Shown here: positions 48,396 through 61,288 of the stretch, in pieces | How positions within the stretch are numbered: position 1 is the first letter of the stretch | How the letters are laid out: each line of letters starts with the position of its first letter | Source: Onthophagus taurus | Lineage: Eukaryota; Arthropoda; Insecta; Coleoptera; Scarabaeidae | DNA: 64,000 nucleotides | Assembly (NCBI RefSeq): GCF_036711975.1 | Contig: NC_091966.1 | Location: forward strand, 15,631,501-15,695,500 | Reading direction: 5' to 3' | Notes under the pieces: model-generated | Databases searched by the model: none | Seen by the model: only the letters and a program-made list of their open reading frames with translations | Told to the model about the DNA's origin: nothing | Program-made: the position numbers and the translations under genes

Positions 48396-49010
48396 AATAA
48401 TTTTTTGTGTGCCCATAACGTTGACAGTTAAAACATTGAGGTATGTTAAATATTTCTTTGGCTTTCTCCGTTCGCGTTAATTCTACTGCCATAGTGGAAT
48501 CGGATTTTTAGTTTTATTTAATAGTCTTGTAATAATCTTGTTGATTACTACCGCGAGCGTTTTCTTTGAAGCATCTTAATAAGTATGGAATTCTAACTTA
48601 TGTTCTGTGTAATATTTAGTTAGAGTTCTATAGTCGTCGATTGATGTTAAGTTAATCTTTAATGCGTTATTTTTAAGTGTTGTTGTAAAACTAGTGGAAG
48701 TTAAAAATTTGATAAATTTGATCATTTATTATTTCTTTGCGGGTTTTGGCATGATGTAAAAATATGGGTGGAATTTTATATCCCTTTTCTGTTTGCGATA
48801 TAGGATTATCATTATTGTCGTTATCTGGAATCTGGATTGTCTGTTTCATTATTTAGTACATAGTACCTGTTTTGTGATAATATTTCTTCTGGTGTCCAAG
48901 AGTAGCGTTTGTGGATATCTTCTGCTAATGGTGGTAGATGATCCGTGTTTCTGATAGCTACTGAGGCTACTGACAGTCGACGCGTAACAACTAACAGTAT
49001 GTATATTTGG
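48396..49010 (-). mobile_element. LINE ORF1 (Gag-like) zinc-knuckle remnant
   Basis: Minus-strand frames give IPQCFNCQRYGHTKNYC (about 48460-48400), a CCHC knuckle. It is preceded by a charged region and a SWTPEEILSQNRYYVLNN segment (about 48900), as in the ORF1 proteins of Jockey-type LINEs. It is full of stops. It could be the 5' part of one of the LINEs to the left, separated by deletion. Confidence 0.55.
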
Positions 49011-50507
49011 TGAGCACAGTCGAGACCTCTACCGGAAAGTAACAGTGGTATTATCAACTAATTGGCGTACATTCGTGCGAACAAGAAAAATAAATACATG
49101 TTTTCTTATGGACACAAATTCTTACAGCATTTCAGGAACGTATTGTGTACGTTAAGCGATCGTCGAATATATATTTTGTGCACGAACTCCTCAAATCTTG
49201 AAAAACCTTGTTGTCACCTACCTTCACATAGATTGGTGGTGTAGACTTTTCCGCTGGAACTGAAGTTGGCCAAAAACGTCGAACTCAGTAATCTGAAACA
49301 TTGCTATGTACATTAATAGTTACATCATGCCTGCTTGTGTTATCAAATTGTTGTACAACTTATAAAAAAGATTAAATTGAAGGAATCAAGATGGGATAAA
49401 GTTAAAAATATAACGATTCCCAAAATATATATATTTATTTATTTTGCAAAAATGTGTAACAAATAGTATTCAAAAATAATAACATGTTCGTACTATTTTC
49501 CGTACGAAATAAGCATCTGAAAGTTTAGTGACTAGTATTAATAGTGAATTAGTAAGAGCACTTACTTAAAATTATACAGTGGTCAAAAACATACATCGTC
49601 AACGAAAGTCGAGAAATTAATAGAGTATACGATTTATTGAAAAGAAGAAAAACCTCGTTTCGCTTTTATACAAACTTGTATAAAACATTATCTTTCGAAC
49701 GTATCGAAAAATACATCGTTATAATCGTGCTATTATCTTATACAGGTACACAAGATTTTTTTAATAGCTTAATAATAATGGTAAGTTATATACAATATAA
49801 AATAAATATCACATTAGTGTGGTTAATAACGTAACGTCTCTATATTATAGAATTAATTTCGATTAGAACTTTTTTTTTAATGGAAAAAAGAATGGCACGT
49901 TTTTATGTTATGAAATGAAATATTCTTATTTATTAATTTAAGAATAAACATGTTAGAAACAAAAAATTGCGTTTTCAAAATATAATCGTGTAAGGACACT
50001 TTGAATCTTACAATCTACTTTTTAGTTTCTATTTTTAATTGTTAATAAAGGTATAAAATTAATTAAATTAATTCAATAACAAAATTTAAAAGAAAATTAA
50101 AGGCGAGATCTTTTAGAAGGCAGTATTTGACTCAAAAATTATTTAAATCAAAATCTAATTATTCAAATCTGCCAAGTCATTATTTAAACCCACTTTAACC
50201 TAAAAATGTGCTACATCTCAATTAATACAAAATAAAATTAATAATTCTTACAAATGAAACATTTCGAAATTGTTGAAAAGACAAATAAGTAATCAACATC
50301 GTCCGTAGTAAATCAAAATTACCTAAAAAAAGATACTTACCGATTTAATAAAGATCACAATATTCAAATTAATACAGAGATTAAATCCAATACATCGAAA
50401 AAAATTAAAATAATTAATAATTGATTTACACGTTTCTTTAAATATAATCCTACCTTTAATTAATTACAAATTAAAAAATGCATACAACTGCATTTTTTTT
50501 TTAATTT
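49011..50507. other. AT-rich spacer downstream of gcl
   Basis: No gene supported. A (TA)n and A/T-rich stretch dominates 49400-50500. Confidence 0.4.
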
Positions 50508-50513
50508 TTATTA
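50508..50513 (-). terminator. Polyadenylation signal of gcl
   Basis: AATAAA on the minus strand about 15 bases after the gcl stop codon, followed by an A-rich stretch. Confidence 0.45.
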
Positions 50514-50526
50514 TATTTACACCTAC

Positions 50527-53500
50527 CTATGTAACAGTAAGGACGTTCTCGACATTTTCAACTTCTTCGGGTGTTACAAAAAGAACGTTAGCAGATATAA
50601 CAAGGGGAAAGTTGATTTGATCGAATGTCAATAAAGTTGTTTCTTCACTTTTCGATAACGATAAATATTTAATCCCCGAACATTGCGAGTATACAATCTG
50701 CCTTTGTTCGTTCAACGTATAAACTGTAACTCTTATAGCGATGTGCCGAACGGTTTGTAAACTTAAAAGTTGTTCGTATTCGGGTCGATGATTCCTTTTA
50801 ATCGATAAACTTCGATCGTCCGCCATCATTATAAGATCAACACCGTAATGAAATCCCGTCCATCGCCACATATGTTTTTCTCTAACTTCTAAAGTTCTTC
50901 CACATCGTAAACTGTACGATAAAAAGGATTCCCGTGAAATTTCGGCTGGGCCTTTTTCTTCGTTTTGATTTACTTTTAACGTTAATTTCCACTGTTGCAT
51001 AACCACGTTTTGTATCCAACCTTTTGGAATAACGTTTTCTCTTAAAAGTAATTCAACGTCCATATGATGCGTTATTAAATGTTGAAGTCGTAAATTTTGA
51101 AAAACCGAAATATAAGGATGCGCCTCTTCCGTTAAAAGATATGGCACATCATCTTTTCTAGACCCATAAAAATTTGTGATTTCTTGCGAAGAATACTCTT
51201 CATCCGGATGTAATTGAACATACATCCATTGCGTTAATAAAACATACAAAGTAATTTCAGTTTTCATAACGCATAAATCGGGATGCAAAACCAGCAGGCT
51301 CATTAAATCAATCGGGATCGTTCCTAATTGATCTAAATGACTTAAATTATAGAAATAACCCATTAGATTCACTAAGAACCATTTTATTGAACGTTCTTTT
51401 AGTTTTGTATCGCCGTATTGACAAGCTGCCGAGTAATAATCTAGAGCTGTTTTTGAATTTATCGTTTCGATCATTACTTCACGGCATTTATCTATTATTC
51501 CATCTAATTGAAACATTGTGGCTGTTGCTAGGATTGGTATTACTTCTATGGGATTTAACATTATTTCGTCGCAATATAATGAGCCGAAAACTGTGTTTAA
51601 TGCTAAGAAATTAAACAAAAGTGTTTATTAATTTCTAATTAGTTAACTAAAAATGTTTTTTTTACTAACATATTAGAGGATGTTTCAGTATTTTTAACAT
51701 AAGTTTTTGTGACATAGAGTCTTGGAAATGAATTGATTTGAAACAAGGTTCCAATACTACTATAGTGTGTTGCTAAAGTCAAAAGTCATGGTGTAATTTT
51801 GAGCAGTCACAGCAAAGCAACAAAGCAACATAGAGTTGTGAAATCTTCACCAAATAAAAGGATAACTCTCCTAGTTTCATAACATACACATCTAAACGAT
51901 AATTAAGTTCTTCCTACACACAGTTGAGGACGTCTTGTTGATACATACACTGTTTAGCCCCTATAGCAGTGTTTCTTAATCTTTCCATTATCATCATGCT
52001 ATGATATTTAAACAATCTGACGGACCCCTGACTAACATAAGTGTAGGGAAAAGAAATAAGACATTTAGAAAATACACTTTTATTTATTGCCACGGTAAAA
52101 GATGGTTGCTGCTTCTTTTCGATAAGAATGTTAAATTGTGGTATTGTCTTAGACAACGCAAGACACATACAGTGTGTTAATTAATTATCGTACCCGGCAA
52201 AGTATGCAACCAATATCAGATTGGTATTGCGACGAAACAAAAGTTCCTAAAAGCGACAATTCATTAACTTTCAAAGCCGTTTAAAATATATTTAGATATA
52301 CAGGATTCGGCAGTGAAAAGGAAAGATTTAAGGTAGGGTTTGCAGCGCACCGCGAAGTGATGGGGAAGAAAGTAGCAGACTTGCCAAGACCTGTATGATT
52401 TGCCATTTGATTTACAAAGTCAAAAAAATTATTTTTTGAATACTATATCCGCCAAATATTCTCCGTTACAATTTATGCATTCTTGGAGTCGTGTCTGAAA
52501 GTTTTGCATAAAGAAGCTCTGCAAGAAAGAAGTCGCAGGGGGTTCGGTCGGGAGACCGAGGGGGCCAACTGATATCGCCGTTTCAAAGCAATTACAGCAT
52601 TCATTGAAATTCTTGTAGTGTGACTTGTTGCCCCCTCTTGTTGAAAAAGTGAGTCTTCATTCCCTGGAAGACCTTCAAGTTGTGGTGTGAGATAATTCTG
52701 AATCATTGCAACGTATCGTACAGAATTAACGTTAACGGCATTTCAATCTCATTTTCAAAAAAATATGGACCGATGATTTGCCCATTTGCCGAAATCTCAC
52801 CGTTTTGAAAATAGGCTTTAACTGCGTAACCACGACGTTCACCCGTCCAACGCTCCATTGTAAACTAAATGGCAAATTATGCATGTCTTGGCAAGTTGGC
52901 TACTTTCTACCCCATCACTTCGCGGCGCGCTGCAAACCCTACTTTAAATCTTTCCTTGTCACTGTCGGACTCTGTATTTTAATAATTAAAAAAATATTTT
53001 AAATATAAAAAAAGGTCTAACTTTCTGTCCTTTTATAGTTTGAAAGTAATGTTGAAAATAGTGGTTATTTTGATTTATTTATTGACTTACCGTTTAAAGC
53101 AACCGCTAGAACGATAGTTCTAAAAAGAACTGTTTCGAAAAATATAAAGGCAGCAAAAAACGGTTAAAGAACAAAGAAAATACGGAAACTCACAAAGCAT
53201 ACGACAATAACAAAAATAACGTTCGATCAGCTGTCAACATCTGGTTATCAATTTAAAATTATTCAAGCTACCACTACATATTGAGATATGCAGCCAATAT
53301 TACATAGGTCACGTGGGTTACGATAATTAATTAACACTACGACAATTAATTATGTTTCACGTCTAGTCGGTTCCGATTTTTAGTTTTTATTGCAATTAAT
53401 GTTGAGAATCCTGACTCACAGAAATATACAGGGTCATCCACGACGACCGTCCATTAGAACTTCGCAGGGTTCTGGCCAAAATAAAAATTTGAAAATTCAG

Positions 53501-56500
53501 ATTTAAGTATTATCAATTGCGTTCTCTTCAACTAAAATATTTTCAGATATCTAACACTTCCGGTTATACCGGAAGTCACCACCAACTTTATGTTTTTAAA
53601 TGGAACACCCTGTATATTTTTACATATTTGGATTTGTCTGTTTCAAGGTTTATAAATAACTTTACCTCTAATTCGAATTTTTCTAGAAAAATCTGCTCCA
53701 GCAGACGTTTGTTCAAAAAATAAGAGAACGCTCGATTTTTGGGATATCAATTTAGGATTCAGAACATGCTTAAGCAACATGATGGAGTATGTTTTGGTGC
53801 CGAGTACGGCTGTCTAGAACGTTTGGTCACTTTACTATGGCAGTTTACTTTTTCGAAACTTGGAAGTACCATACCTTCATTTTTTTAAATGGCACCCCCA
53901 TATTTTATTACTTAGTCGTCTTTGGTGTATCATTTTACATCTTTTATATCCCATATGTCCTATACCTAACATTTATAGTTTGGGAGATAATTAGGTTTTT
54001 TTGAAAAATGCACACACATCATATCGATATTTAACCTAGTGTGCCATGAAAGTGGAGGTTTGAAAATTTGCAGACCTGTGATGTTTGATGCCAGTTTTTT
54101 AACTAAAGTATTTTCAGGTTCCGGGTACTTGTGGTTACACGGGAAGAGGTGACAATTTTCATATTTCAAATGGAACACCCTGACTTTTATTAAATTTTTC
54201 AATCAAAAATGTCAACTACAACGTTACTTTTTATAATTTATAAATCATCTACTTTGAATGTTGTTGAGGTTATGTATTATCAGAGTAAACAGTTTGACAT
54301 TTGCTAAAGCTATGGTTTATTTCTGTTGGTGTGATGCCTAGGTTACTTTTTGTAGTGATCTGTTCTCAAGAAATGCAACGTTTGGAATTTAGTAATGAGG
54401 ATTATTTAAATCTGATAATAATTTATGGAGAGTGCAACCAAATAATTGCGCGTACGTGTCGGCTGCAACATACAAGTGGCCTAAAATTGAACAAAAATGT
54501 AATGAAATACAGGTGTTCCATTTGAAATATGAAAATTGTCACTTCCTCCGGTGACACAAGTACCCAGAACCTGAAAATATTTTAGTAAAAAGCTGGCATC
54601 AAACATCACAAGTCTGCAAATTTTCAAAAGGCCACTTCATATGGTTATTCACAAGGTCACACTAGGTATTCATGGCACACTAGGTTAAACATCGATATGT
54701 GTGCATTTTTCAAAAAACCCTAATTATCTCCCAAACTATAAATGTTAGGTATAGGACATATGGGATATAAAAGATGTAAAATGAGACACCGAAGACGACT
54801 AAGTAATAAAATATGGGGGGTGCCATTTAAAAATATTAAGTTATGGTACTTCCAAATTTCGAAAAGTTAACGTGCCGTAGTAAAGTGACCAAACGTTCTA
54901 GACAGCCGTACTCGGCACCAAAACATACTCCATCATGTTGCTTACGCATGTTCTGAATCCTAACTTGATATCCCAAAAATCGAGTGTTCTTTGATTTTTT
55001 GAACAAATGTCTGCTGGAGCAGATTTTTCTAGAAAAATTCGAATAACCCGAGAACGGCCGACTCAAATTTCAAAAAGTAAAGTTATTCATAAACCCTGAA
55101 AACAGACAAACTCAAATATGTAAAAATATATAGGGTGTTCCATTTAAAAAAATAAAGGAGGTGGCGACTTCCGGTATAACCAGAAGTGCTAGAAATCTGA
55201 AAATATTTTAGTCGAAGAGAACGCAATTAATAATACTTAAATCTGAATTTTCTAATTTTTGTTTTGACCAGAACCCTGTAAAGTTCTAATGGACGGTCGT
55301 CGTGGATGACCCTGTATAGTATCAAACAGCACTAACAACGACATAGCTCGTTTCATTAGTACAGGTATTAACCAAAAGGTGCAAATATCTTTAGCATTAA
55401 ATTGCGCTCGCAATACTATTATCGTTCTTAAATCGATAATTCTTTGACAAGATCTTCGTCATTCATGTCGTTAATATCTATTATAAACCATGTCTCCTGT
55501 TTAAAATTTTCTGGACAAAAATACCCGCCAAAATGTTCTTGCAGCTTTGTCTGCACTATTCTATGAAAACAGTTCTTCCATCATAGAAAAATTTGCAGTT
55601 ATACTTGCATCCATTCTTCTTTTCCAGAGTGGCAGCGTACCTAAAAAGGCTTTTAGTCGTTCAGTATCATCGATGATGGTGACTTCTGGACTTCTATAGA
55701 GCCATAGACTCGTCACTTATCGATGGCCTTCCAGGACTGCCTGTATCGTTCAAGTGGATATCCTATCAATTAATGTTATTAGCGATTTTCACGTTGTACT
55801 TTGGTCGCAGATTCGAATTTAGCAAGTCACAGAACATCGACTAGCGTGGGCTGGTCCGCTGTTGCGCAGTTTGTGGTACTACGCATCATACTACGAATAC
55901 TTGGAGGGTTTTCCTTTTATTTAGTGAAGATGTCACGTTTCTATCTTGCTTTGTCTAAAGTGTAACTTTACACTATAGCTAATTTCAGTATTATATAATG
56001 GATACAAAGAAGTCGTATATCTTATTATTTTATCCTCATTTTTTAAATGTTAGGGATATGTATAGGAAAAGTAACATTACATTTTGTAATTTACGATGTG
56101 ATAAGATAAATAATATGTAAAATATTGATAAAATGTCAGTAAATAAAATGTGAGTAATTGGCAATTTCAACTTTTAATGTTAATATATCCATCTATGAAT
56201 ATTACTGTTGTCGAGTCAATTTTTGTTCTAATTACATCTGATAACTAAGAAAAAGACCCAATACAAAGGTAAGTTGCTAATCTTATATTTTAATTAGTTT
56301 TTTATCCTAATTTAACATAATTTTATTATTCAGAATGTTATAATGTTGATATTGAGTTGTATTCAACACATTTAAGCTTAGATTATAAAAAAAATGTTGA
56401 TGTATAGGTAACTAAAACCATCAAAATTTCGTAGTTGTTATTGAGTACATACATACAGGCGGATAGGCGAACACTTCAATCAATCTGATCTCGTTAGTCA

Positions 56501-59500
56501 ATATTAAGGGCAGGTGGGAAATAAAATACCACCAAAACAGACTAGCCCAGACAACGTAGGTAAAACTTTCCACCTTGATAAGGTCAACAAGCTATCAGGG
56601 TAGAATCGTAGAATATGCTCACAGAACTCGAATGAAGCCTTAGAATTAGACTGAAGCTAGCTACTTGGAACACTGAATCATGGAAAAACGGAAAAATTAA
56701 CATCTGCTCATTGAACGAAACACGAAGGAAAGGGATCTATCAAGGCGGAAAAGTATATATTGTTTTACAGTGAAACACTATGAAACTGTTTACATTAATA
56801 ATTCATGAATATCTGCAAGGGACTATTGAAATAGCAGAAGAGGAGCATGAATTCCGAAAGAATACAGGCACAACAGACGCAATCTTCATTATTAACTAGA
56901 TTACAGAAAAATCAATAGAATTCAATAATTTCGCCTCGATTTAACTAAAACTTTTGGTCGAATTAAGAAACAAGACATTATTAACATACTCGAACATGAA
57001 AATATACCGGCGCAAATAATATATAGATGACATATACACTAACACAACCACTAAAATAGAAACCACCCAATGTATAACTGAAGACATACCTGTGAGCAAA
57101 TGAGTTAGACAAAGGGATTCATTAAATCTGCCTATTTAACCTACTAAGGAATCGTATAATACCCAAACCAAGATACCAGATAGGGAAGTAAAATATTAAC
57201 ATAGTATGCTATGCTGATAACGCCGGTTTAATTAAGTAACGAAGATGATTTGCAAAGGCTGAAAATATCAACGAATAAAACTAAATGTATGGTAATATCC
57301 AAAATACCCAAATCCAAGACGCTCCAAGCGGCAAATTGAGAACTCGGTAATAGAACAGGTCATGCATTTTAAATATCTAGTTGTTGAAATGACAAGCCAC
57401 CGTGATCTATATAGAGAAACTCAATCAGTAGTCATAAAAGCGGCATGGGGAGTGGGTTGTCTAAGTGATACTGTATGGCGAAACAAAGTCATGTTACAAC
57501 CCATACTAATATATGGTACTGAGACGACAGCAGAGACAAAGAAGTGTAAGCAAAAGATGCGAATAATGAAAATGAAAGATTTAAGATCTATATCATAGAG
57601 GATGTCTCCCCGTTAAGTTGCATAACTTCGTAGGGTTATTCCTTGCATCAAAATTAGCAAGAAACTTCCGGTAAATATAGGTCCAATTATCAACAGCTTT
57701 TGAGATATGGGTTGTCAAAAGCGCAGAAGAGGATACGCAGAACGCTAAAAATGAAAATGGGCTACATCCTTAGCACGTACAACAAATACAAAATCTCTTA
57801 GCAGCAGACTATGCGAAACGAGAAGAATTTTGCTAGTGGATCCTAGAGAACCAGGATCCCGATTTTCGGTTAATGTGTGGAGAGGAATCATCAAAAATGT
57901 TGACCTGGGACCGAAGGTCTTTGATGGAACCTTGACCAGTCAAATCTACAGGAGATTCCTAGAAGAAGAGCTTCCCATACTTCTTGAAGATATCCCCTTG
58001 AACGTGCGTAATAGGATGTGATTTATCCATGACGGGTGTCCGGCACACTATGGAAGGGTCGTAACCGACTTTTTGAACACTGCGTTTCCAAACAGCTGGA
58101 TACGGCGGAATGGAGTTGTCGCATGCCTCCGCGCTCGCCGAATTTGACCCCTCTCGACTTTTTTCTCTGGGGCAATGTTAAAACCATCGTTTATGGACAA
58201 GAGAAGCTGGCTACCAAAGAACTGGTAAGTAGAATCCATCGAGCATTTCAGCAAGTTCGTGGAAACATGGAAAATGTCAACTGTTGCATATAGCAGTCCA
58301 GGTCGCCATTTTGAGCAGCTTTAATCAATTAATGATCGCTATACTTTTGTTTGTTTACGGCAACGTTTGGCCATTAAAATTATTAAAACTTAACACTTTC
58401 TGCTAATTATTGTAGAAGTAAGACAGTAATTTAAGTTACCCCATATCTCAAAAACGGTTGAGAATTGGACCTATGTTCACTGGAAGTTTTTTGCTAATTT
58501 TGATGCAAGGAATAACCCTACAAAGTTATGCAACTCAACGGGGAGACGCCGTGTACATGATGTTACATTACGAGATAAAGAAACCATATATATACTATCT
58601 TCTATATCGCTGACTCCCTATCTAAGCAATGAGTGGCGAGCGTTTCCATCAAAAGAAGACGGAATGATATATGTTTTGTCTTTGTCGTACCCCCGTGTCG
58701 CGAAAGCGCTAGCGCGAATCGTAAATTTTAAAGAGTTTGAAGTGTTTCGCGCGTATTTTATGCAGCTTTAAAATGCAATTATTATTGTAGATGGTTTACT
58801 TTAACTATAAATTATCACTGATGCATCAAATAAATTAGAGTATATGTACTCTAAATGTTTATAAAGAAAAATGTTTCAAGAAAAGGAGGACTTTGAATTC
58901 TTTTTTATTACACTGAGACCTTTCCTTCTACCTGCTCAACCAATTTTTAGGACCCAAAAATATCTCCACTACTCTTTTTCTTTTTTATTTTACTTTTAAC
59001 ACATTTGCTTCACTTTCTTAACAAATAACAATTACATTTTAAATTGCTTAGTCCTAAAATATGTTAATAATTATGTTATTATACACATGAAACCTATAAT
59101 ATACATAACTAAATATTTAGATTTTAGGTTATGTTTATGTCAAACATTTATTTGTTGATTTATAAACATCAAGGTCATCAGTTGCTATTAATTTTTAATT
59201 CACCGTCCAATAAGATAAAAGCGTACTCATCACGTGTTCACACATGTCTCTTGAGTCGACGGGGGTACGACAAAGACAGATATATATATATCTGCACTCT
59301 AGTGTTTACACTCTTTTGCTGCCTTAGTCAGCGATATAGAAGATAGTATATATATGAAAGAAACCAACACCTCGGTTAGAGAAAGATGCAACATACAGGA
59401 TGTAATTAAATAGACAAAAACCAGAAAAAAAAAGTGGGAGAAACATGTAGAAAGAAAGAGTAAGAAGAGAATAATGGCAAGAATTTGCATGTGTGTAAGA

Positions 59501-61288
59501 CCACAATGACGAGCTCCCAAGAGATGTGCTCAGAGCTGATTCTCTTTATCTGCAGAATAAATCCATAACACGAGGCTTGAGACAGACTTTGCTGTATGTT
59601 GGGTTGCATATGTCAGTGTGTCGGGGTTTTTGACAAATAAAACATTATGTTCTATTTGTTTATTAACATAATATAACAATACGTATAAAACGTTATTATA
59701 GTCCATACCACGAGTTGCGCGAAATACTAATCAATTTTCGTTATTATTATGCAATAAGGCATGCAATACTGATAATATGACGATTATTAGAATACAATAG
59801 TTTCTGATTAATATGTTTGTTGTTCAAAGTAATGTATATAAACAGTGAAAATGATATTTTTCTTGTTCTTTTCATGTCTTTTCCGCAATACACAAAATAA
59901 AGGCCTTTTGTTATAAATAATACATTAAATTTGATATTATGTTAAGTATGTTTGGTTGCCTATTTCTCAAAATGCCAAAATTAATTAATAATAATTTAAT
60001 TTAATTAATATACACAGTGAAAATGATATTTTTCTTGTTTTTTTGAAGTCTTTTCTGTAATACACAAAATAAAGACCCTTTGTAATCATATAAATAATAG
60101 ATTTGATATAATATGTTACGTATGTTTGGTTGCCTGTCTCTCAAAAAGCCAAAATTCATGGTTGTTCAAATTTTAGTTATTAATTACAACTTCCTTTAGT
60201 CATTCGCTTTATTCGTAATATAATAATATATACCGCTTCATAACTTTAAACTTGATTTACTCAATGCTAATGTTTTTAAATGTGATTTACCTTTATTTTT
60301 TAAATATAATATAGACAATTAATTTAAATTCCTTTCCAATCATGTATCAATGATAAAAATTAATTATTTTTAATGCATCCATAATCCTAAAAAACGTATC
60401 ATTATCTTTACAATAATTAATTTGTTTTTATAAAGTTGAGAATGTTGAATAAACTTTGTAGGGAAATTTATATTTCTGTCTGTGTGATTAAACAAAAAGA
60501 AAGAGTTCTGTACTGAAAACATCATCTGTGTTATTATAAAAGATTATAATAATATGATTTAAAATCAATCATTAATAAATATTTTATTTAATCTTTAAGA
60601 ACCAAAAAATATGCTCATAAATATCCATGTCATAAATCCTGTAATTTTGAATTACACTCAATTTTAACAAAATTTTATTATATAACATTGTTATCATCGC
60701 CAGACAGAGCAAAAGCTGCTCCAGATAAGATAAAACTACTCTGCCCCTCCAACTATGTAAATATTTTAAAAACTTGTGGAAGCAATTTCTAAATAAATTC
60801 GTTTGCAAACTATTCAAATAATTATTGCACATTTTTTAAATTTAAAAATACTTACATTCTTTTGTAATCGCAGGATCCACAACATCAATATTAATAAAAG
60901 TTTTTTCGCTTTCCAACCAACTGCCACCAAACATGCTTGCAAAATATGGGCTTTGGCACAAGTAGATTTTATGTAACATGAAGTCAACACCAAGAGCTGA
61001 AACTTTAACATCACTGTTCTTTCCTTCTTTAAATAAAGCTTGATAAATGTATTGTGCAGTTGTTTCAACTTTTTTCCTATTTAAAATTTTTAAAACAATA
61101 AATTAATCGTTTAAAAGCAATAAAAAACCGTACCTTTTTGGTGTATGCATAGCAATATCAATAATTTTATCCATATTGTCTTCGGTGTCTCTTTCGCTTA
61201 ATTTCCTCTTAGTCCCCCTAACAAACTCACTCACTTTAGATATTATTTGATAGGGAGTACTATAAGAACTACTAATTGACAGTCCCAT
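50527..61288 (-). CDS. gcl: Germ cell-less, BTB/POZ-BACK adaptor, 3 exons, 483 residues
   Basis: Exons 61288-61134, 61076-60856 and 51602-50527 join in frame (1452 bases) with GT/AG borders. The start MGLSISSS fits an N-myristoylation signal (G2, S6). A basic TPKRKK stretch precedes the BTB domain (about residues 55-125: YIYQALFKEGKNSDVKV, LHKIYLCQSPYFASMFGGSW). BACK-like helices and the GCL C-terminal domain follow (SLRCGRTLEVREKHMWRWTG, FHYGVDLIMM, FPLVISANVLFVTPEE). The match to the germ cell-less/GMCL1 family is end to end, and the length is near the human protein. In Drosophila, GCL acts at the nuclear envelope and cell cortex as a CUL3 substrate adaptor needed for germ-cell formation. 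Intron 2 is 9.25 kb and full of transposons. It starts head to head with cox18. Confidence 0.95.
52301..52974. mobile_element. Deleted Tc1/mariner element with 95-bp inverted ends
   Basis: TA flanks both sides. About 95 bases at each end pair, including GGTAGGGTTTGCAGCGC/GCGCTGCAAACCCTAC. On the minus strand, a transposase start MERWTGERRGYAVKAYFQNG (about 52860-52795) is joined by deletion to C-terminal pieces (FQQEGATSHT, then WPPRSPD out of frame). It is an internally deleted, inactive copy in gcl intron 2. Confidence 0.85.
53429..55314. mobile_element. Giant foldback element, 1.9 kb, TA target
   Basis: Starts CAGGGTCATCCACGACGACC and ends in its complement, between TA dinucleotides. Arms of about 754 (53429-54182) and 805 bases (54510-55314) are inverted copies. 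The 327-base spacer encodes, on the plus strand from about 54373, MQRLEFSNEDYLNLIIIYGE. This resembles the N-terminal helix-turn-helix (DUF4817-type) of SETMAR/IS630-like transposases. No catalytic domain remains. Confidence 0.8.
55317..56739. other. gcl intron 2, unassigned part
   Basis: AT-rich intronic DNA between the foldback element and the LINE remnant; nothing recognised. Confidence 0.35.
57598..58553 (+). mobile_element. Tc1/mariner-like element nested in the LINE
   Basis: TA flanks both ends, and about 105 bases at the ends are inverted (GTCTCCCCGTT.AGTTGCATA onward). The plus strand holds a partial transposase: VNVWRGIIKNVDLGPKVFDG (about 57870), RMWFIHDGCPAHYGRVVTDF (about 58015) with the second catalytic Asp, then, after a frame change, PRSPNLTPLDFFLWGNVKTI (about 58135) with the third Asp. 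The N-terminal half is missing and a stop follows RM. Inactive. Confidence 0.8.
58585..59356. mobile_element. 772-bp TIR element with 8-bp target duplication
   Basis: AAAGAAAC lies directly on both sides (58577-58584 and 59357-59364). The ends CATATATATACTATCTTC and TATATCGCTGAC are inverted copies for 30 bases, with a second paired block further in (GTCTTTGTCGTACCCCCGT). Deleting it and one repeat restores the LINE reading frame. There is no transposase. An 8-bp duplication fits hAT, P-type or similar elements; the family is not assigned. Confidence 0.8.
59837..60156. repeat. Two-copy tandem duplication, about 170 bp
   Basis: CAGTGAAAATGATATTTTTC to GCCAAAATT occurs at 59844-59982 and again at 60014-60154 with small differences. 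It sits in gcl intron 2. Confidence 0.75.

Larger units (their letters stand above)
56740..59640 (+). mobile_element. Decayed RTE-like LINE carrying two nested DNA transposons
   Basis: Plus-strand blocks with many stops include EEHEFRKNTGTTDAIFII (about 56840), MHFKYLVVEMTSH (about 57362), QPILIYGTET (57500), then KMKDLRSIS at 57598. A Tc1/mariner element follows. The LINE resumes at 58560 with DVTLRDKE and is cut again at 58585. It resumes at 59357 in the same frame, TNTSVRERCNIQDVIK, stop, TKTRKKKWEKHVERK. It is the oldest layer of this intron region and is in sense relative to the plus strand, antisense to gcl. Confidence 0.75.

Noticed and set aside
49240..49290. Second hammerhead-like motif (CTGAAGTTGGCC...GTCGAAC)
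   Set aside because: The core and stem are too degenerate, and no closing stem could be found.
51387..51614. Plus-strand open frame over gcl
   Set aside because: Shadow of the conserved gcl exon on the minus strand.
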